47,043 nucleotides of DNA from CAZTYW01 sp964617695 (GCA_964617695.1 CAZTYW010000009.1:1-47043); one strand, 5' to 3'; positions 17,025-26,958 are shown, numbered from the stretch's first letter. Notes: generated by a model from the letters alone, not told the origin. Program-made: numbers and translations.

Positions 17025-17113
17025 AGGCAAACGGTTACCTACCACCAACGTCTTCGATGCCCCGCACCCAGCGTCGGCAACCCTCGGTGGCAAAGGGAAA
17101 GGGACAAGAGCAA

Positions 17114-17878
17114 ATGGTCAAAGTCATTCCTTGCCTGGATATCAAGGACGCAAGAGTGGTCAAGGGGGTGAAGTTCGTCAACCTCAGGGATGCCCGCGAC
17201 CCGGTGGAAGCCGCAGCAGCCTACTGTGAGCAGGGAGCCGACGAGCTCGCCTTTCTGGACATAGCCGCCACCGTGGAAGGGAGAGGGACACGACTTGAGT
17301 GGGTGAAGAATGTGAGGCAAGCAGCTACCGTCCCGTTCGTAGTAGGCGGAGGTATCAGGGACATTGCTGACATCAAAGAACTGTTTGACCTTGGCGTGGA
17401 CAAGGTCTCCATCAACACTGCTGCAGTAGACAACCCTGGCCTGGTGAAGGAGGCGGTCCGACAATTCGGTACCCAGAGGATCGTGATCGCCATTGACGGG
17501 CGGAAGAATCCGCCAGATAGCAGCCTGCCCAGGCTTGAAGTGGTGGTCAAGGGCGGCACCGAAGGGACCGGGCTTGAAATTGCAGAATGGGCGAGGAAGG
17601 TGGAAGAGCTGGGCGCAGGTGAGATTCTGCTGACCAGTAAAGACGCGGATGGCACCAGGGACGGCTACGACCTGGAGATGACCAGAGCCGTGGCAGAGGC
17701 CGTCAGTATCCCGGTGACAGCTTCTGGTGGGGCCGGAACACTGGAGCACTTCTATGAAGCCGTGGCCACCGGCAAGGCCTCCAACGTCCTCGCTGCATCC
17801 GTCTTCCACTTCGGTGATATCTCTATCCGGGAAGTGAAACAATATCTCCAGGACAGAGGGACCATTGTGAGCATATAA
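17114..17878 (+). CDS. hisF: Imidazole glycerol phosphate synthase cyclase subunit HisF
   Basis: Cyclase half of the HisHF complex: uses ammonia to convert PRFAR to imidazole glycerol phosphate and AICAR in histidine synthesis. The (beta/alpha)8 barrel has the catalytic Asp in CLDIKDARVVKG near residue 11 and the second Asp in VIAIDGRKN near residue 130, with phosphate loops VVGGGIRD and TASGGAGTLEHF. Starting at ATG 17114 gives 254 aa, the normal size; an earlier ATG at 17057 would add 19 basic residues. No hisH or other his gene is adjacent. It is followed after 24 bases by gdhA, so here it sits in a nitrogen-related setting. Confidence 0.96.
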   Translation: MVKVIPCLDIKDARVVKGVKFVNLRDARDPVEAAAAYCEQGADELAFLDIAATVEGRGTRLEWVKNVRQAATVPFVVGGGIRDIADIKELFDLGVDKVSINTAAVDNPGLVKEAVRQFGTQRIVIAIDGRKNPPDSSLPRLEVVVKGGTEGTGLEIAEWARKVEELGAGEILLTSKDADGTRDGYDLEMTRAVAEAVSIPVTASGGAGTLEHFYEAVATGKASNVLAASVFHFGDISIREVKQYLQDRGTIVSI

Positions 17879-17902
17879 ACAACAAGCGGAGGAGAATGAA
17901 AG

Positions 17903-19150
17903 ATGCAAGACCAAAACCCATTTGAGATTGCACAGCAACAGATAGACACATGTGCGGAGATACTGAAGTTGGATCCTAACGCACATGCAATTCTCAGGGT
18001 TCCGATGCGCGAGCTCCATGTATCGCTGCCAGTGCGAATGGACGACGGCACGATCCGCGTATTCCAGGGGTTTCGCGTGCAATACAACAATGCCAAGGGC
18101 CCGACGAAGGGAGGGATCAGGTTCCACCCCGAGGAAACCATTGACACCGTGCGAGCCCTGGCTGCCTGGATGACATGGAAATGCGCCCTGCTTGATCTGC
18201 CTCTCGGTGGAGGCAAAGGCGGCGTCATTTGTGATCCCAAGGAACTCTCTCAATCAGAACTGGAACGTCTAAGCCGGGCATACATACAGGGCGTTTACCT
18301 GTTCGTTGGCGCCGACAAAGATATCCCGGCCCCTGATGTCTATACAAACCCTCAGGTCATGGCATGGATGATGGACGAATATTCAAAGATTGCCGGCAAG
18401 AACCAGTTCGGTTGCATAACCGGCAAGCCTTTGTGCCTGGGGGGCTCCGCGGGACGCGGGGATGCAACGGCCCGCGGGGGCATGCACGTGATCCGTGAAG
18501 CCGCCAAAACATGTGGGGTAGACCTCAGCAAAGCTACTATCGCTATTCAGGGCTACGGCAATGCGGGCCACTTTGCAGCGCAGCTGTCCAAGGAGATCTT
18601 TGGGTGCAACTTGGTGGCTGCCAGTGACAGTAAAGGAGGCATATTTAACAAAGAAGGTCTGGACCCACAGGTAGTGACGGAACATAAGGCCGAGACGGGC
18701 TCCGTAGTCAATTTCCCGGGCGCTCAAAACATCTCCAACAAGGAACTCCTGGAACTCGGAGTGGACATACTCGTCCCTGCCGCCCTGGAAGGCGTCATCA
18801 CTGAACACAATGCTTCCAAGATCAGGGCCAAGATTGTCGCCGAACTGGCCAACGGCCCGACGACGCCACCGGCCGATGACATACTCCACAGGAATGATGT
18901 CCACGTGATACCTGATTTCCTGTGCAACGCCGGCGGAGTAACAGTCTCATATTTCGAAATGGTGCAGAACTTCAATATGTGCTGTTGGGAAGAGCATGAG
19001 GTCTACGAGCGTTTGGAGAAGAAAATGACCACTGCTTACTACTCAGTACTGAGTGCCTCGAGAGAGTACGGCATAGGCATGCGGCAGGCTGCCTACGTCG
19101 TTGCTGTTGGGCGCGTGGTTGAGGCCATGAGGCTGCGCGGGTGGTTCTAG
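17903..19150 (+). CDS. gdhA: Glutamate dehydrogenase (Glu/Leu/Phe/Val dehydrogenase family)
   Basis: Links 2-oxoglutarate plus ammonia to glutamate with NAD(P)H. The substrate domain has GPTKGGIRFHPEE, WKCALLDLPLGGGKGGV with the catalytic Lys, and ADKDIPAPDVYTN. The Rossmann domain shows AIQGYGNAG. Near the C-terminus PDFLCNAGGVTVSYFEMVQN is intact. Length 415 aa matches the hexameric short form. GGAGGAGA precedes the start. It stands between hisF and the NrpR-like regulator, which fits ammonia assimilation, though catabolic use is possible. A short hairpin without a T tract follows the stop. Confidence 0.95.
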   Translation: MQDQNPFEIAQQQIDTCAEILKLDPNAHAILRVPMRELHVSLPVRMDDGTIRVFQGFRVQYNNAKGPTKGGIRFHPEETIDTVRALAAWMTWKCALLDLPLGGGKGGVICDPKELSQSELERLSRAYIQGVYLFVGADKDIPAPDVYTNPQVMAWMMDEYSKIAGKNQFGCITGKPLCLGGSAGRGDATARGGMHVIREAAKTCGVDLSKATIAIQGYGNAGHFAAQLSKEIFGCNLVAASDSKGGIFNKEGLDPQVVTEHKAETGSVVNFPGAQNISNKELLELGVDILVPAALEGVITEHNASKIRAKIVAELANGPTTPPADDILHRNDVHVIPDFLCNAGGVTVSYFEMVQNFNMCCWEEHEVYERLEKKMTTAYYSVLSASREYGIGMRQAAYVVAVGRVVEAMRLRGWF

Positions 19151-19333
19151 CCGCTGTATGAGATACAGAGCGGCACAACGCCCAGAATCCGCAAGTGACT
19201 TCGCGAGGTCAGGACTTGGCCGACAGGGGAATAACGGGTACGATTATTGGCACCTCGGCAGCGAGGAAGACTCGAGAACAAGAAAAGGCAAAGGGGTTCC
19301 GCTTGCGTCTGGCGGCCCCGTCAGACAGGGTGA

Positions 19334-20329
19334 ATGATCGGTTCAAGTAGCGTCGAGGTGGAGAGGAAAGTAGTTGCCATCCTCAGGATACTGAGCGAGG
19401 CAACCGAGCCGCTTGGTGCCAGGGTGATCGCCCGCCAGTTGAAGGACTACGGCATCGACCTTACCGAAAGAGCAGTCAGATACCATCTGAAGCTGATGGA
19501 CGAGCGGGGACTGACCCGTGCCACGGGACGGGACGGCAGGGTCATCACGCAGTCGGGAGCGGAAGAATTGGAGAACGCCCTGGTGAGTGACAAGGTCGGT
19601 TTCGTCATTCACCGCATCGAGGACCTGGCTTTCCGCACGACGTTCAACTGGGAGACGCGAAGTGGACTGGTGCCGATCAACGCCTCCTTCATTGCCCAAG
19701 ACAAGTTCGCCCACGCACTGAGAGCGATGAAGAAAGTATTCAAGGCTGGCATATGCACCAGCGACCTTGTTTATGTGGCGAACGAAGGTGAATCGCTCGG
19801 GGAAGCCATCGTCCCCAAAGGGAAGATCGGCTTTGTCACCGTGTGTAGTATCGTGGTGAATGGGATTCTGCTCAAGGCCGGCGTTCCACTGGACTCAAGG
19901 TTTGGGGGTATACTTCAGATTCGAAACCACGAGCCCTTGCGCTTCGTGGAACTCATTCACTACGCTGGCTGCTCACTCGACCCGTCCGGGATATTCATCA
20001 GGGGCAGAATGACTAGCGTACGTAGCGCAGCCACAGCCGGCGACGGCAAAATCCTGGCCAACTTCAGAGAAATACCCGCACAGTGTCGCACGCTGGCCGA
20101 GGCAGTGATAGCCAGGCTGACAGAGGCACACCTGGCCGGCCCGGTGATCGTAGGCAACACAGGAGAACCCGTCTGCGAAGTCTCCGTGGAACCGAACAGG
20201 GTGGGACTCATCCTCATAGGTGGCCTGAACCCCGTAGCAGCCGTCGAAGAAGCCGGTATCGAGACGGAGAACGCCGCCATGAGCTCCGTCATCGACTACG
20301 GAAAGCTGTTCAGCTTCTGGGAACTGTAG
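19334..20329 (+). CDS. nrpR: NrpR-like transcriptional regulator
   Basis: The 331-residue protein has an N-terminal winged helix (residues about 8-75), with LTERAVRYHLKLMDERGLT as the likely recognition region, in the form found in NrpR and RNase R-type wHTH domains. One NrpR regulatory domain (formerly DUF128) follows, with PKGKIGFVTVCSIVVNGILL, GGILQIRNHEPLRFVELIHY and GLILIGGLNPVAAVEEAGI. In methanogens NrpR represses nif and glnA and is released by 2-oxoglutarate. Its position after glutamate dehydrogenase supports a nitrogen role. I found no GGAA-N6-TTCC operator upstream of hisF, gdhA or this gene, so its targets are open. The 183-base gap before it contains no gene. Confidence 0.85.
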   Translation: MIGSSSVEVERKVVAILRILSEATEPLGARVIARQLKDYGIDLTERAVRYHLKLMDERGLTRATGRDGRVITQSGAEELENALVSDKVGFVIHRIEDLAFRTTFNWETRSGLVPINASFIAQDKFAHALRAMKKVFKAGICTSDLVYVANEGESLGEAIVPKGKIGFVTVCSIVVNGILLKAGVPLDSRFGGILQIRNHEPLRFVELIHYAGCSLDPSGIFIRGRMTSVRSAATAGDGKILANFREIPAQCRTLAEAVIARLTEAHLAGPVIVGNTGEPVCEVSVEPNRVGLILIGGLNPVAAVEEAGIETENAAMSSVIDYGKLFSFWEL

Positions 20330-20496
20330 CCCCACAAGCTGCTTCAAAGGCCATCCACAGCCACTTCCTGGGCAAGACCTCTGTCAGGCAAGGGCCACCA
20401 GCACCAGAACCACGTGGTACTTGCCGATGCCTATCGACTACCATAAAATGGAGCTGACCGCCAATAAGAACAGCGAGCGTGACATCGAGGACTCCC

Positions 20497-21882
20497 ATGG
20501 TAGACACGGCTCAAAGCACCCTATTGCCAGACGGAACGGTCTACAGTAAGAGAAAGGACTTTCGCCCCTTCGCGGCACCGCCCCTGGAGGCCTATGTCCC
20601 CATCGTTGGCGGAGAAAGAATAGAGAGACTGTTGACGGTAGCCCGGCAGACGGAGGGCTTGAAGATTCTGGCATTGAATGCCACTGCCCAGGGCGGGGGC
20701 GTAGCCGAGATGCTCTACAGTGCCATCCCGTTCCTCAATGATCTCCATGTCGAGGCCGAATGGAAGGTCATTGCGGGAAACAAGGAATACTTCGAGTGCA
20801 CCAAGAACCTGCACAACCTGCTGCAGGGCCGTAGCGGCATATTCACCCCGGAGATGGAGCAAACCTACTTTGGCACGCTCGAGGAATGCGCCAGGAGCAA
20901 TCTTATCGACTATCACCCAGACGTGGTGGACGTAAATGACCCGCAACCGCTGGGTCTGACTCGCTATCTCAAGACGCCTGGGCAGACCTGGATCTGGAGA
21001 TGCCACATAGATATTGAAGAGGTCACGCTCAGAGACAACCCGGTCCTTTGGGGATTCCTCACCGATTGGGCGGAGCACTATGACGCCGCCATCTTCTCAG
21101 CAGCGCACTACGTCGTCTCGCAGTGGCCGCTCCCCAAGTTCATCATCCCACCGTTCATCGATCCCCTGTCCGAGAAGAACCGAGAGTTGAGTCAAGAAGA
21201 GATAGACAGGGTACTCGCCAAGTACGACATTGACCCCGAAACGCCGGCCATTGTCCAAATCGGCAGATTCGATCCATGGAAGGGGCTTGACAGGACCATC
21301 GCCACCTACCGTGAGGTCAGAAAGCAGAAGGAATGTCAGCTTATCCTGGCAGGCGGCCTGGCCGCTGACGACCCGGAGGGAGAGCGAATTCTGGCCGCAG
21401 TCTACGAAGAGACTCAGAGCTGCGAGGACGTCCACGTGCTCAACCTTCAAATGTCGGACCGACTCGAGAACTACCGAGACGTGAATGCACTTCAGCGGGC
21501 GGCAAGCGTAGTGATGCAGCCTTCAACCAGAGAGGGCTTCGGACTGGTGATAACCGAGGCGCTGTGGAAAGGAAAGCCGGTGATTGCCGCCGACGTCGGC
21601 GGCATCCCCCTCCAGATAAGGGCGGGCTATGATGGCTACTTCTACCAGTCACCAAAGAAAACGGCCCGCAGGGTCGTTGAGCTGCTGGACAACCCGCAAC
21701 TGGGTCAACTCATGGGGCAGAGAGGTCGAAGATACGTGCGGGAACACTTCCTTCTCCCAGACCGCCTGGCTGACTACCTTACTGCCGTGAACATGACCCT
21801 TAACATGGCAGCAAACAAGACACTTCGCGCCGACTGTATCATCAGTTTCCACCCGTGGTTCAAGCTGAGCAAACGCAGATGA
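20497..21882 (+). CDS. treT: Trehalose synthase (GT4, TreT-like glycosyltransferase)
   Basis: A 461-residue GT-B enzyme that resembles archaeal and bacterial TreT, which makes trehalose from NDP-glucose and glucose, reversibly. The N-terminal half has the family traits ALNATAQGGGVAEMLYS, PDVVDVNDPQPLGL and TWIWRCHIDIE. The C-terminal nucleotide-sugar site shows QIGRFDPWKGLDRTI and the E-x7-E motif in PSTREGFGLVITEALWKGK. ATG 20497 is chosen because GAGG is 7 bases upstream; a GTG at 20479 would add six residues. Trehalose here would serve as an osmolyte or store. The donor nucleotide is not readable. Confidence 0.88.
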   Translation: MVDTAQSTLLPDGTVYSKRKDFRPFAAPPLEAYVPIVGGERIERLLTVARQTEGLKILALNATAQGGGVAEMLYSAIPFLNDLHVEAEWKVIAGNKEYFECTKNLHNLLQGRSGIFTPEMEQTYFGTLEECARSNLIDYHPDVVDVNDPQPLGLTRYLKTPGQTWIWRCHIDIEEVTLRDNPVLWGFLTDWAEHYDAAIFSAAHYVVSQWPLPKFIIPPFIDPLSEKNRELSQEEIDRVLAKYDIDPETPAIVQIGRFDPWKGLDRTIATYREVRKQKECQLILAGGLAADDPEGERILAAVYEETQSCEDVHVLNLQMSDRLENYRDVNALQRAASVVMQPSTREGFGLVITEALWKGKPVIAADVGGIPLQIRAGYDGYFYQSPKKTARRVVELLDNPQLGQLMGQRGRRYVREHFLLPDRLADYLTAVNMTLNMAANKTLRADCIISFHPWFKLSKRR

Positions 21883-21915
21883 AGCCGGGACCACCATGAC
21901 TCGAGGAGGAGTGCT

Positions 21916-22924
21916 GTGACAACAGACGATCCTTATGCGCCGCTGATGGAAAGGCTCAATTTCCCGCATTCGGAAAGATTCAGGCGAATACTGCAGAAGC
22001 TCGTCACCGCTGAGGAAGCAGCCCTGCTGCTGCAGTTGCCAGCGGAACCTCCTGAACTGGCCCGGCAATCGGGCCTGGATGAACAGACGTGCGGGGTAAG
22101 CTCCAGGAATTCCTGGAGAAAGGGCTGGTCATCTCCTCCAGCAAAGGACTTCGGCTGGCACGTGACGTGACGCAGTTGCACGATTCCAACCTGTCCAGCG
22201 CGGACAAATGGGTCGATACTGAGCTTCTTGACCTTTGGAAAGACTTCTATGAGACCGAGTGGCTTCCAAGCATGGCCACCATTCCCACAGATTCATACGT
22301 TCACTACATCCGGGTCTTGCCAGCTTTGAAGGCGATCGAGATGAGCCACGGCCTCCCCGCCGACGAGTTTCTACCCGAAGAGAATGTGGCGGAATTGATC
22401 AAAGGAGCAGACCCCATCGCCGTGGTCCCGTGCACGTGCCGCAGGTCAATGCGCAGGTGTGACGACCCGCTGGACAACTGCCTTCAGTTCAACAGAGGGG
22501 CCGAATATGCAATCAGCCGGGGCGCCGGCCGCAAGATAACCGCGGAGGAGGCGATTGTGATTGCCCGGCAAGCCGAAGATGCAGGCCTGATCCACACCTG
22601 GCCCTTCGCCGTGTCCCCACGCCTCAACGAGATATGCAACTGTTGTCGCGACTGCTGCGCCATCTTCAACGCGGGCCTCAGGTTTGGCACCATAGGCCAG
22701 ATACTGGAGAAAAGCCGCTTTCGAGCAAGAATAGACCAGGGGCTGTGTACCGGCTGCCAGGAGTGCGTGGAGAGGCGCTTTTTTGATGCAATAGAGATGG
22801 CGAAGCCCTCAACCGGCAAGAAGCTGAAGGCGACGGTCGACAGGGGATGTGTTTTGGGTGCGGTCTATGTGCGGTTGTCTGCGACCCCGACGCCATAACC
22901 ATGAAGTTGGCCGCACAGGCGTAA
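21916..22924 (+). pseudogene. 4Fe-4S binding protein with N-terminal winged helix, two frameshifts
   Basis: Three frames together spell one protein. Frame 1 (21916 to about 22090) encodes a helix-turn-helix-like start with MERLNFPHSERFRRILQKL. Frame 2 (from about 22089) encodes the body with PCTCRRSMRRC, NEICNCCRDCC and CTGCQECVERR. Frame 3 (from about 22850) gives CFGCGLCAVVCDPDAIT and a stop at 22922-22924. The intact protein would bind two [4Fe-4S] clusters in a ferredoxin tail. Both shifts equal loss of one base, and each falls at a GGGG run (22092-22095 and 22843-22846); adding one G at each restores one open frame. This may be true decay or two homopolymer errors. GTG start with GAGGAGGAG upstream. 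Confidence 0.8.
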
Positions 22925-23158
22925 TACTCCACCGTTTCCGTCACGTTGAGCACCATAGCGTCGCACCCACCGCCTCACCTGCCCTGAGTTCGAAGACTGG
23001 TATGCCTTGCATAGGCCCGTTTGACAAGCCAGGGCTGAGCTAGCTATCATCTCTGGGGTGGCGCACAATTGAGCGAGAACGTTGTCGGCACCCTGTATGC
23101 GAAATTCTGCTGAATTCCTGAAACGCCGAGAAGCGCACGCTTTGCAGGTGCTGCAGGC

Positions 23159-24700
23159 ATGAGCACCCTGGCATCAGGCAAAGGACAGCAACACCCGCTG
23201 GAGTATGTCTTTCATCCCCGCTCAGTGGCGCTGGTCGGTGCCGCCACAGACCCGATGCGATGGTGGATCAACGAGTACTACATCGAGCCGCTCCAAACGC
23301 TGGGCTTCCCTGGGAAGGTCTACGCGGTCAACCCCAAGGGTGGGGAGGTCCTGGGGCTTCCCGTTTACCGCAGCCTGCGGGACATCCCAGGACCGGTGGA
23401 CCATGTGGTGTCCTGCGTTCCCGCCTCGGAGACCCCAAGCATCTTGGAAGAATGCCGCGACATTGGAGCCAGGGTGTTTCAGCTCTTCACCGCCGGCTTC
23501 GCTGAGACCGGCGAGCCGGAAGGCATCGAGCTTCAGCAGAGGCTCGTCGACCTTGCCCGCAGCAGCAACATCCGCATCCTGGGCCCCAACTGCATGGGCA
23601 TTTACTGCCCGAAGTCCAGGCTCAGCTTCTGCCTCAACTACCCTCTGGAGGCAGGCCCCATAGGCCTCATCTCCCAGAGCGGCAGCAATACGACCTTCAT
23701 CATCCGCAGCGCGGTGGTGCGCGGACTCTACTTCAGCAAAGCCATCAGCTATGGAAATGCCTGTGACATCAACGAGTGCGACCTGCTGGACTACCTGGCC
23801 GACGACCCCGAGACCAAGGTAATCGCCGCATACATCGAGGGTACCTCGGACCCGCAGCACTTGCGCCAGGTGCTACATCGGGCAGCATCAGCCAAGCCAG
23901 TGGTAATCTACAAGGGGGGATACACCGAAGGTGGGACGAGGGCCGCCTCTTCACACACCGGCGCCCTCGCCGGGACAGACGCCGCTTGGGACGGGTTGCT
24001 CAGGCAACTCGGCGTCATCAGAGTACATACGGTGGACGAGATGGTAGACATGCTGGTGGCACTGCTGCGCATGAAGCCCCCTGAGGGATTCAACACCTGC
24101 GCAATCGGCAATGGCGGCGGTGCCAGCCTGCTGGCCAGCGACGAACTGGAGCGGGCCGGGTTCAGGCTGCCGACAGTTCCACCAGAGATGAGAGAGAAAC
24201 TGAAAGGGGTCATTCCCCTGGCCGGCAGCATGATCCGTAACCCATTCGACGCCAGCCCTCTCCTTGGCATCGAACAGGCGCGGTTGCTCAACAGCGCTGG
24301 AATGTCTGGTTGGGAGGAAGCCGTCCGCCAGGTCCGTTACTCAAGAGGTGACGGTGGAATCGGCGATTTTGTGGCAGCGCTGGACGACTGGCCCGAACTG
24401 CACTCACTGATACTCCACTACGCCGTTGACTCGCTCCCGGGTACGATCCGCGACTGGGTGCTGGCCACTGGAGCAGGCCCTATGATCGCTGCAGCCAGGG
24501 ACTGTCGCCTGCCCGTGGCCACCGTGATTCACTTCATAGCCAATGAAGACTCCTGGCTGCCCTCCCTCAAAACGCAAAAGCTCTGCATCGAAGCCGGATT
24601 CCCTCTCTTCCTGTCCATGCGGGGAGCAGCCAGGGCCATCCGCAGGCTGATGGAGTTCAACAAGGCACACCCCGACCTGGTACGAGCACTCAGAGAGTGA
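23159..24700 (+). CDS. Acyl-CoA synthetase (NDP-forming), alpha-type subunit
   Basis: A 513-residue CoA-binding plus ligase protein of the ADP-forming acetyl/acyl-CoA synthetase type, linking acyl-CoA breakdown to ATP formation. Residues 15-150 are the CoA-binding Rossmann domain (RSVALVGAATDP, LGPNCMGIY). Residues 165-300 hold the ligase domain with LISQSGSNTTF and the phospho-His loop RAASSHTGALAG (H266). The C-terminal third is a further flavodoxin-like ligase part. No ATP-grasp beta domain is present or adjacent, so a partner subunit must be encoded elsewhere or the protein acts differently. The substrate is unknown. The molybdopterin oxidoreductase gene starts 28 bases after it, suggesting one operon. 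Confidence 0.85.
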   Translation: MSTLASGKGQQHPLEYVFHPRSVALVGAATDPMRWWINEYYIEPLQTLGFPGKVYAVNPKGGEVLGLPVYRSLRDIPGPVDHVVSCVPASETPSILEECRDIGARVFQLFTAGFAETGEPEGIELQQRLVDLARSSNIRILGPNCMGIYCPKSRLSFCLNYPLEAGPIGLISQSGSNTTFIIRSAVVRGLYFSKAISYGNACDINECDLLDYLADDPETKVIAAYIEGTSDPQHLRQVLHRAASAKPVVIYKGGYTEGGTRAASSHTGALAGTDAAWDGLLRQLGVIRVHTVDEMVDMLVALLRMKPPEGFNTCAIGNGGGASLLASDELERAGFRLPTVPPEMREKLKGVIPLAGSMIRNPFDASPLLGIEQARLLNSAGMSGWEEAVRQVRYSRGDGGIGDFVAALDDWPELHSLILHYAVDSLPGTIRDWVLATGAGPMIAAARDCRLPVATVIHFIANEDSWLPSLKTQKLCIEAGFPLFLSMRGAARAIRRLMEFNKAHPDLVRALRE

Positions 24701-24728
24701 GCGTCGTCTCGGTGCCTGGAGGCAAACA

Positions 24729-26939
24729 ATGAGCGCACCAGAATCGAGCTACCCTGACAGCGGGTCCAAAGTCGTAGCGACGGGCGGTTGCTATGACTGC
24801 GGAGGTCGATGCGTCCTCAAGGTACATGTCACCAACGGTCGGGCCGTGCGGGTCGAGACCGACGACGGCGAGGAACCCCAACTGCGGGCCTGCGCCCGCG
24901 GTCGGGCTTTTCGACAGCAAGTCTACTCACCTGAACGACTGCGTTTTCCGTTGAAGAGGGCCGGCACACGCGGCGAAGGTCGTTTTGAGCGAATCTCCTG
25001 GGACGAGGCTCTGGACACGGTGGCAGCTGAGCTGCTGCGCATCAAGGAGACCCACGGCCCAAGAGCTATCCTGGCGCTGACCTATTCCGGCAGCGCAGGA
25101 AATCTGCACAACGGCACGCTCACCCTGCGCCAACTGCTGCGCAGTTTCGGCGGCTACACATCCGCCTGGGGTGGGGCCTCGGCCGAGGCATCTGTCTTCG
25201 CCTCCAGAGCCACATACGGCACCCTCACCACTGGTCACACCAGGGACGATCTGGCCAACTCGAGGTTGATAATCCTCTGGGGCCTCAACCCGGCCACATC
25301 TGTCTACAGCACCAACACCAGCTTCTATCTTGCCAAGGCCAGGGAAGCCGGCGCCAGGGTCGTGGTCGTGGATCCCAGGTACACGGCCACCGCGGCTACC
25401 TGGGCGGACAGATGGATTCCAATCAGGCCAGGAACAGATGCCGCCATGATGGTAGCTATGGCCTACGTCATGATTCAGGAAGGCTCCTACAACAAGGAGT
25501 TCATCTCCAGGTACACCGTCGGTTTTGACAGATTCAAGGAGTATGTCACAGGGGCAGAGGACGGCGTTCCCAAAACGCCGGCCTGGGCCGAAGCCAGGAC
25601 CGGTGTCCCCGCTACGACGATTGCCGAACTGGCGCGCGAATATGCCACCGCCAAGCCAGCAGCCCTTATTCCAGGCTACGCCCCGGGTCGCACCGCCTTC
25701 GGCGAGCAGTACCATCGTGCCGCCTCCACCCTGGCCGTCATGACCGGCAACGTGGGCGTCCACGGTGGGGGCGCTGCCGGATTCGAGCGAGGACCCGTGG
25801 GCCCGATGGTGCCTCCGGCCTTCTCTGCAGCAGTCGAAGGCGGGGACTATGCGTCGCAGCGAAAAGCGTTAGATGTCCGCGGCCGCCTTCGCAATCAGCC
25901 ACACTGCTGCCGCCTGTGGGAAGCTATCCTCCAGGGCACCGCCGGGGGTTACCCAACGGATATCAGAATGGCCTACGTGGCCTTCGCCAACCCGCTGAAC
26001 CAGTTTCCAAACATCAACAAAGGGGTGCAGGCGCTCAGGAAACTCGACTTCATCGTCGTGCATGAACAATTCATGACTGCTACCGCCAGGTTCGCCGATA
26101 TCCTGCTGCCGATCACCACCATCTGGGAAAGGAACGATTTCGGCCGGCCGTGGCTCTCCGGGCCGTATTTTCTATACATGAACAAGGTCGTCGAGCCCCT
26201 GGGTGAGGCGAAGTCCGACTTTGAGATATGCCGCGACCTGGCAGGCAGATTGGGTATACGTGATCCGTTATTCGACATGGCGGAAGAGGAAGCAGTCCTC
26301 CAACTCGTGCAGGGAATGGGTGACGTGACTCCAGAGGTCCCCGACTTTGACGGATTCAAGCGGGCTGGCGTCCACAAGATCAAGGTCCCGGGTCCGCAGA
26401 TCTCTTTCCAGCGACAGGTCGAGGATCCGGAAAACAGCCCGTTCCCAACCCCTTCCGGCAAGATCGAAATCTACTGCCAGCGTATTGCAGACCTGGACAA
26501 CGCAGATATCCCGCCGATTCCCAAATACATCGAGCCCTGGGAGGGGCCGACAGACCCTTTGACCGAGAAGTATCCTTTGCAGCTTGTGACCGTGCACCAT
26601 GTTTCAAGGGCACACTCCTGCTTCGATAACAACCCGTGGCTAGGCGGACTCGAACCGCAGAGCCTGTGGATTAGCACTGCCGATGCCGACTCCCGCAACA
26701 TACACAACGGTGAGAAGGTAAGGGTTTTCAATGATCGGGGGGAGACAATTGTGCTTGCGACTGTAACCGAACGCATTATGCCGGGCGTGGTGGCCCTGGA
26801 GGAAGGTGCCTGGTACAGACCCGACGAGGCAGGCCGCGACCAGGCAGGCAGCCCTAATGTTCTTACACGCGACGAATATGCGCCTGGCGGTGGTTTTCCC
26901 TACAACACCAGCCTGGTCCAGGTCCAAAAGGCCAGCTAG
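24729..26939 (+). CDS. Molybdopterin oxidoreductase, DMSO reductase family, large subunit
   Basis: The 736-residue enzyme carries Mo/W-bisMGD. An N-terminal [4Fe-4S] site is formed by C21-x2-C24-x3-C28 and C55 (GGCYDCGGRC and RACARGR). Then come ERISWDEALDTVAAELLRIK, a region SAWGGASAEASVF in which a Ser aligns with the metal-ligand Ser of DmsA-like enzymes, WGLNPATS, VDPRYTATAATWADRWIPIR and the C-terminal MopB-binding beta barrel (from about residue 600). There is no twin-arginine signal, so a cytoplasmic location is likely. No Fe-S or membrane-anchor subunit is adjacent. The substrate cannot be told; reductase or hydroxylating activity are both possible. A very strong hairpin follows. Confidence 0.9.
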   Translation: MSAPESSYPDSGSKVVATGGCYDCGGRCVLKVHVTNGRAVRVETDDGEEPQLRACARGRAFRQQVYSPERLRFPLKRAGTRGEGRFERISWDEALDTVAAELLRIKETHGPRAILALTYSGSAGNLHNGTLTLRQLLRSFGGYTSAWGGASAEASVFASRATYGTLTTGHTRDDLANSRLIILWGLNPATSVYSTNTSFYLAKAREAGARVVVVDPRYTATAATWADRWIPIRPGTDAAMMVAMAYVMIQEGSYNKEFISRYTVGFDRFKEYVTGAEDGVPKTPAWAEARTGVPATTIAELAREYATAKPAALIPGYAPGRTAFGEQYHRAASTLAVMTGNVGVHGGGAAGFERGPVGPMVPPAFSAAVEGGDYASQRKALDVRGRLRNQPHCCRLWEAILQGTAGGYPTDIRMAYVAFANPLNQFPNINKGVQALRKLDFIVVHEQFMTATARFADILLPITTIWERNDFGRPWLSGPYFLYMNKVVEPLGEAKSDFEICRDLAGRLGIRDPLFDMAEEEAVLQLVQGMGDVTPEVPDFDGFKRAGVHKIKVPGPQISFQRQVEDPENSPFPTPSGKIEIYCQRIADLDNADIPPIPKYIEPWEGPTDPLTEKYPLQLVTVHHVSRAHSCFDNNPWLGGLEPQSLWISTADADSRNIHNGEKVRVFNDRGETIVLATVTERIMPGVVALEEGAWYRPDEAGRDQAGSPNVLTRDEYAPGGGFPYNTSLVQVQKAS

Positions 26940-26958
26940 CCACCTGAGACAACAGTAA

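Noticed and set aside
17039..18253. Open frame of 404 codons on the minus strand
   Set aside because: Antisense to hisF and gdhA, both certain. No motif in the product.
19151..19333. NrpR operator (GGAA-N6-TTCC) before nrpR or gdhA
   Set aside because: No copy with correct spacing was found by eye; only isolated GGAA and TTCC words occur.
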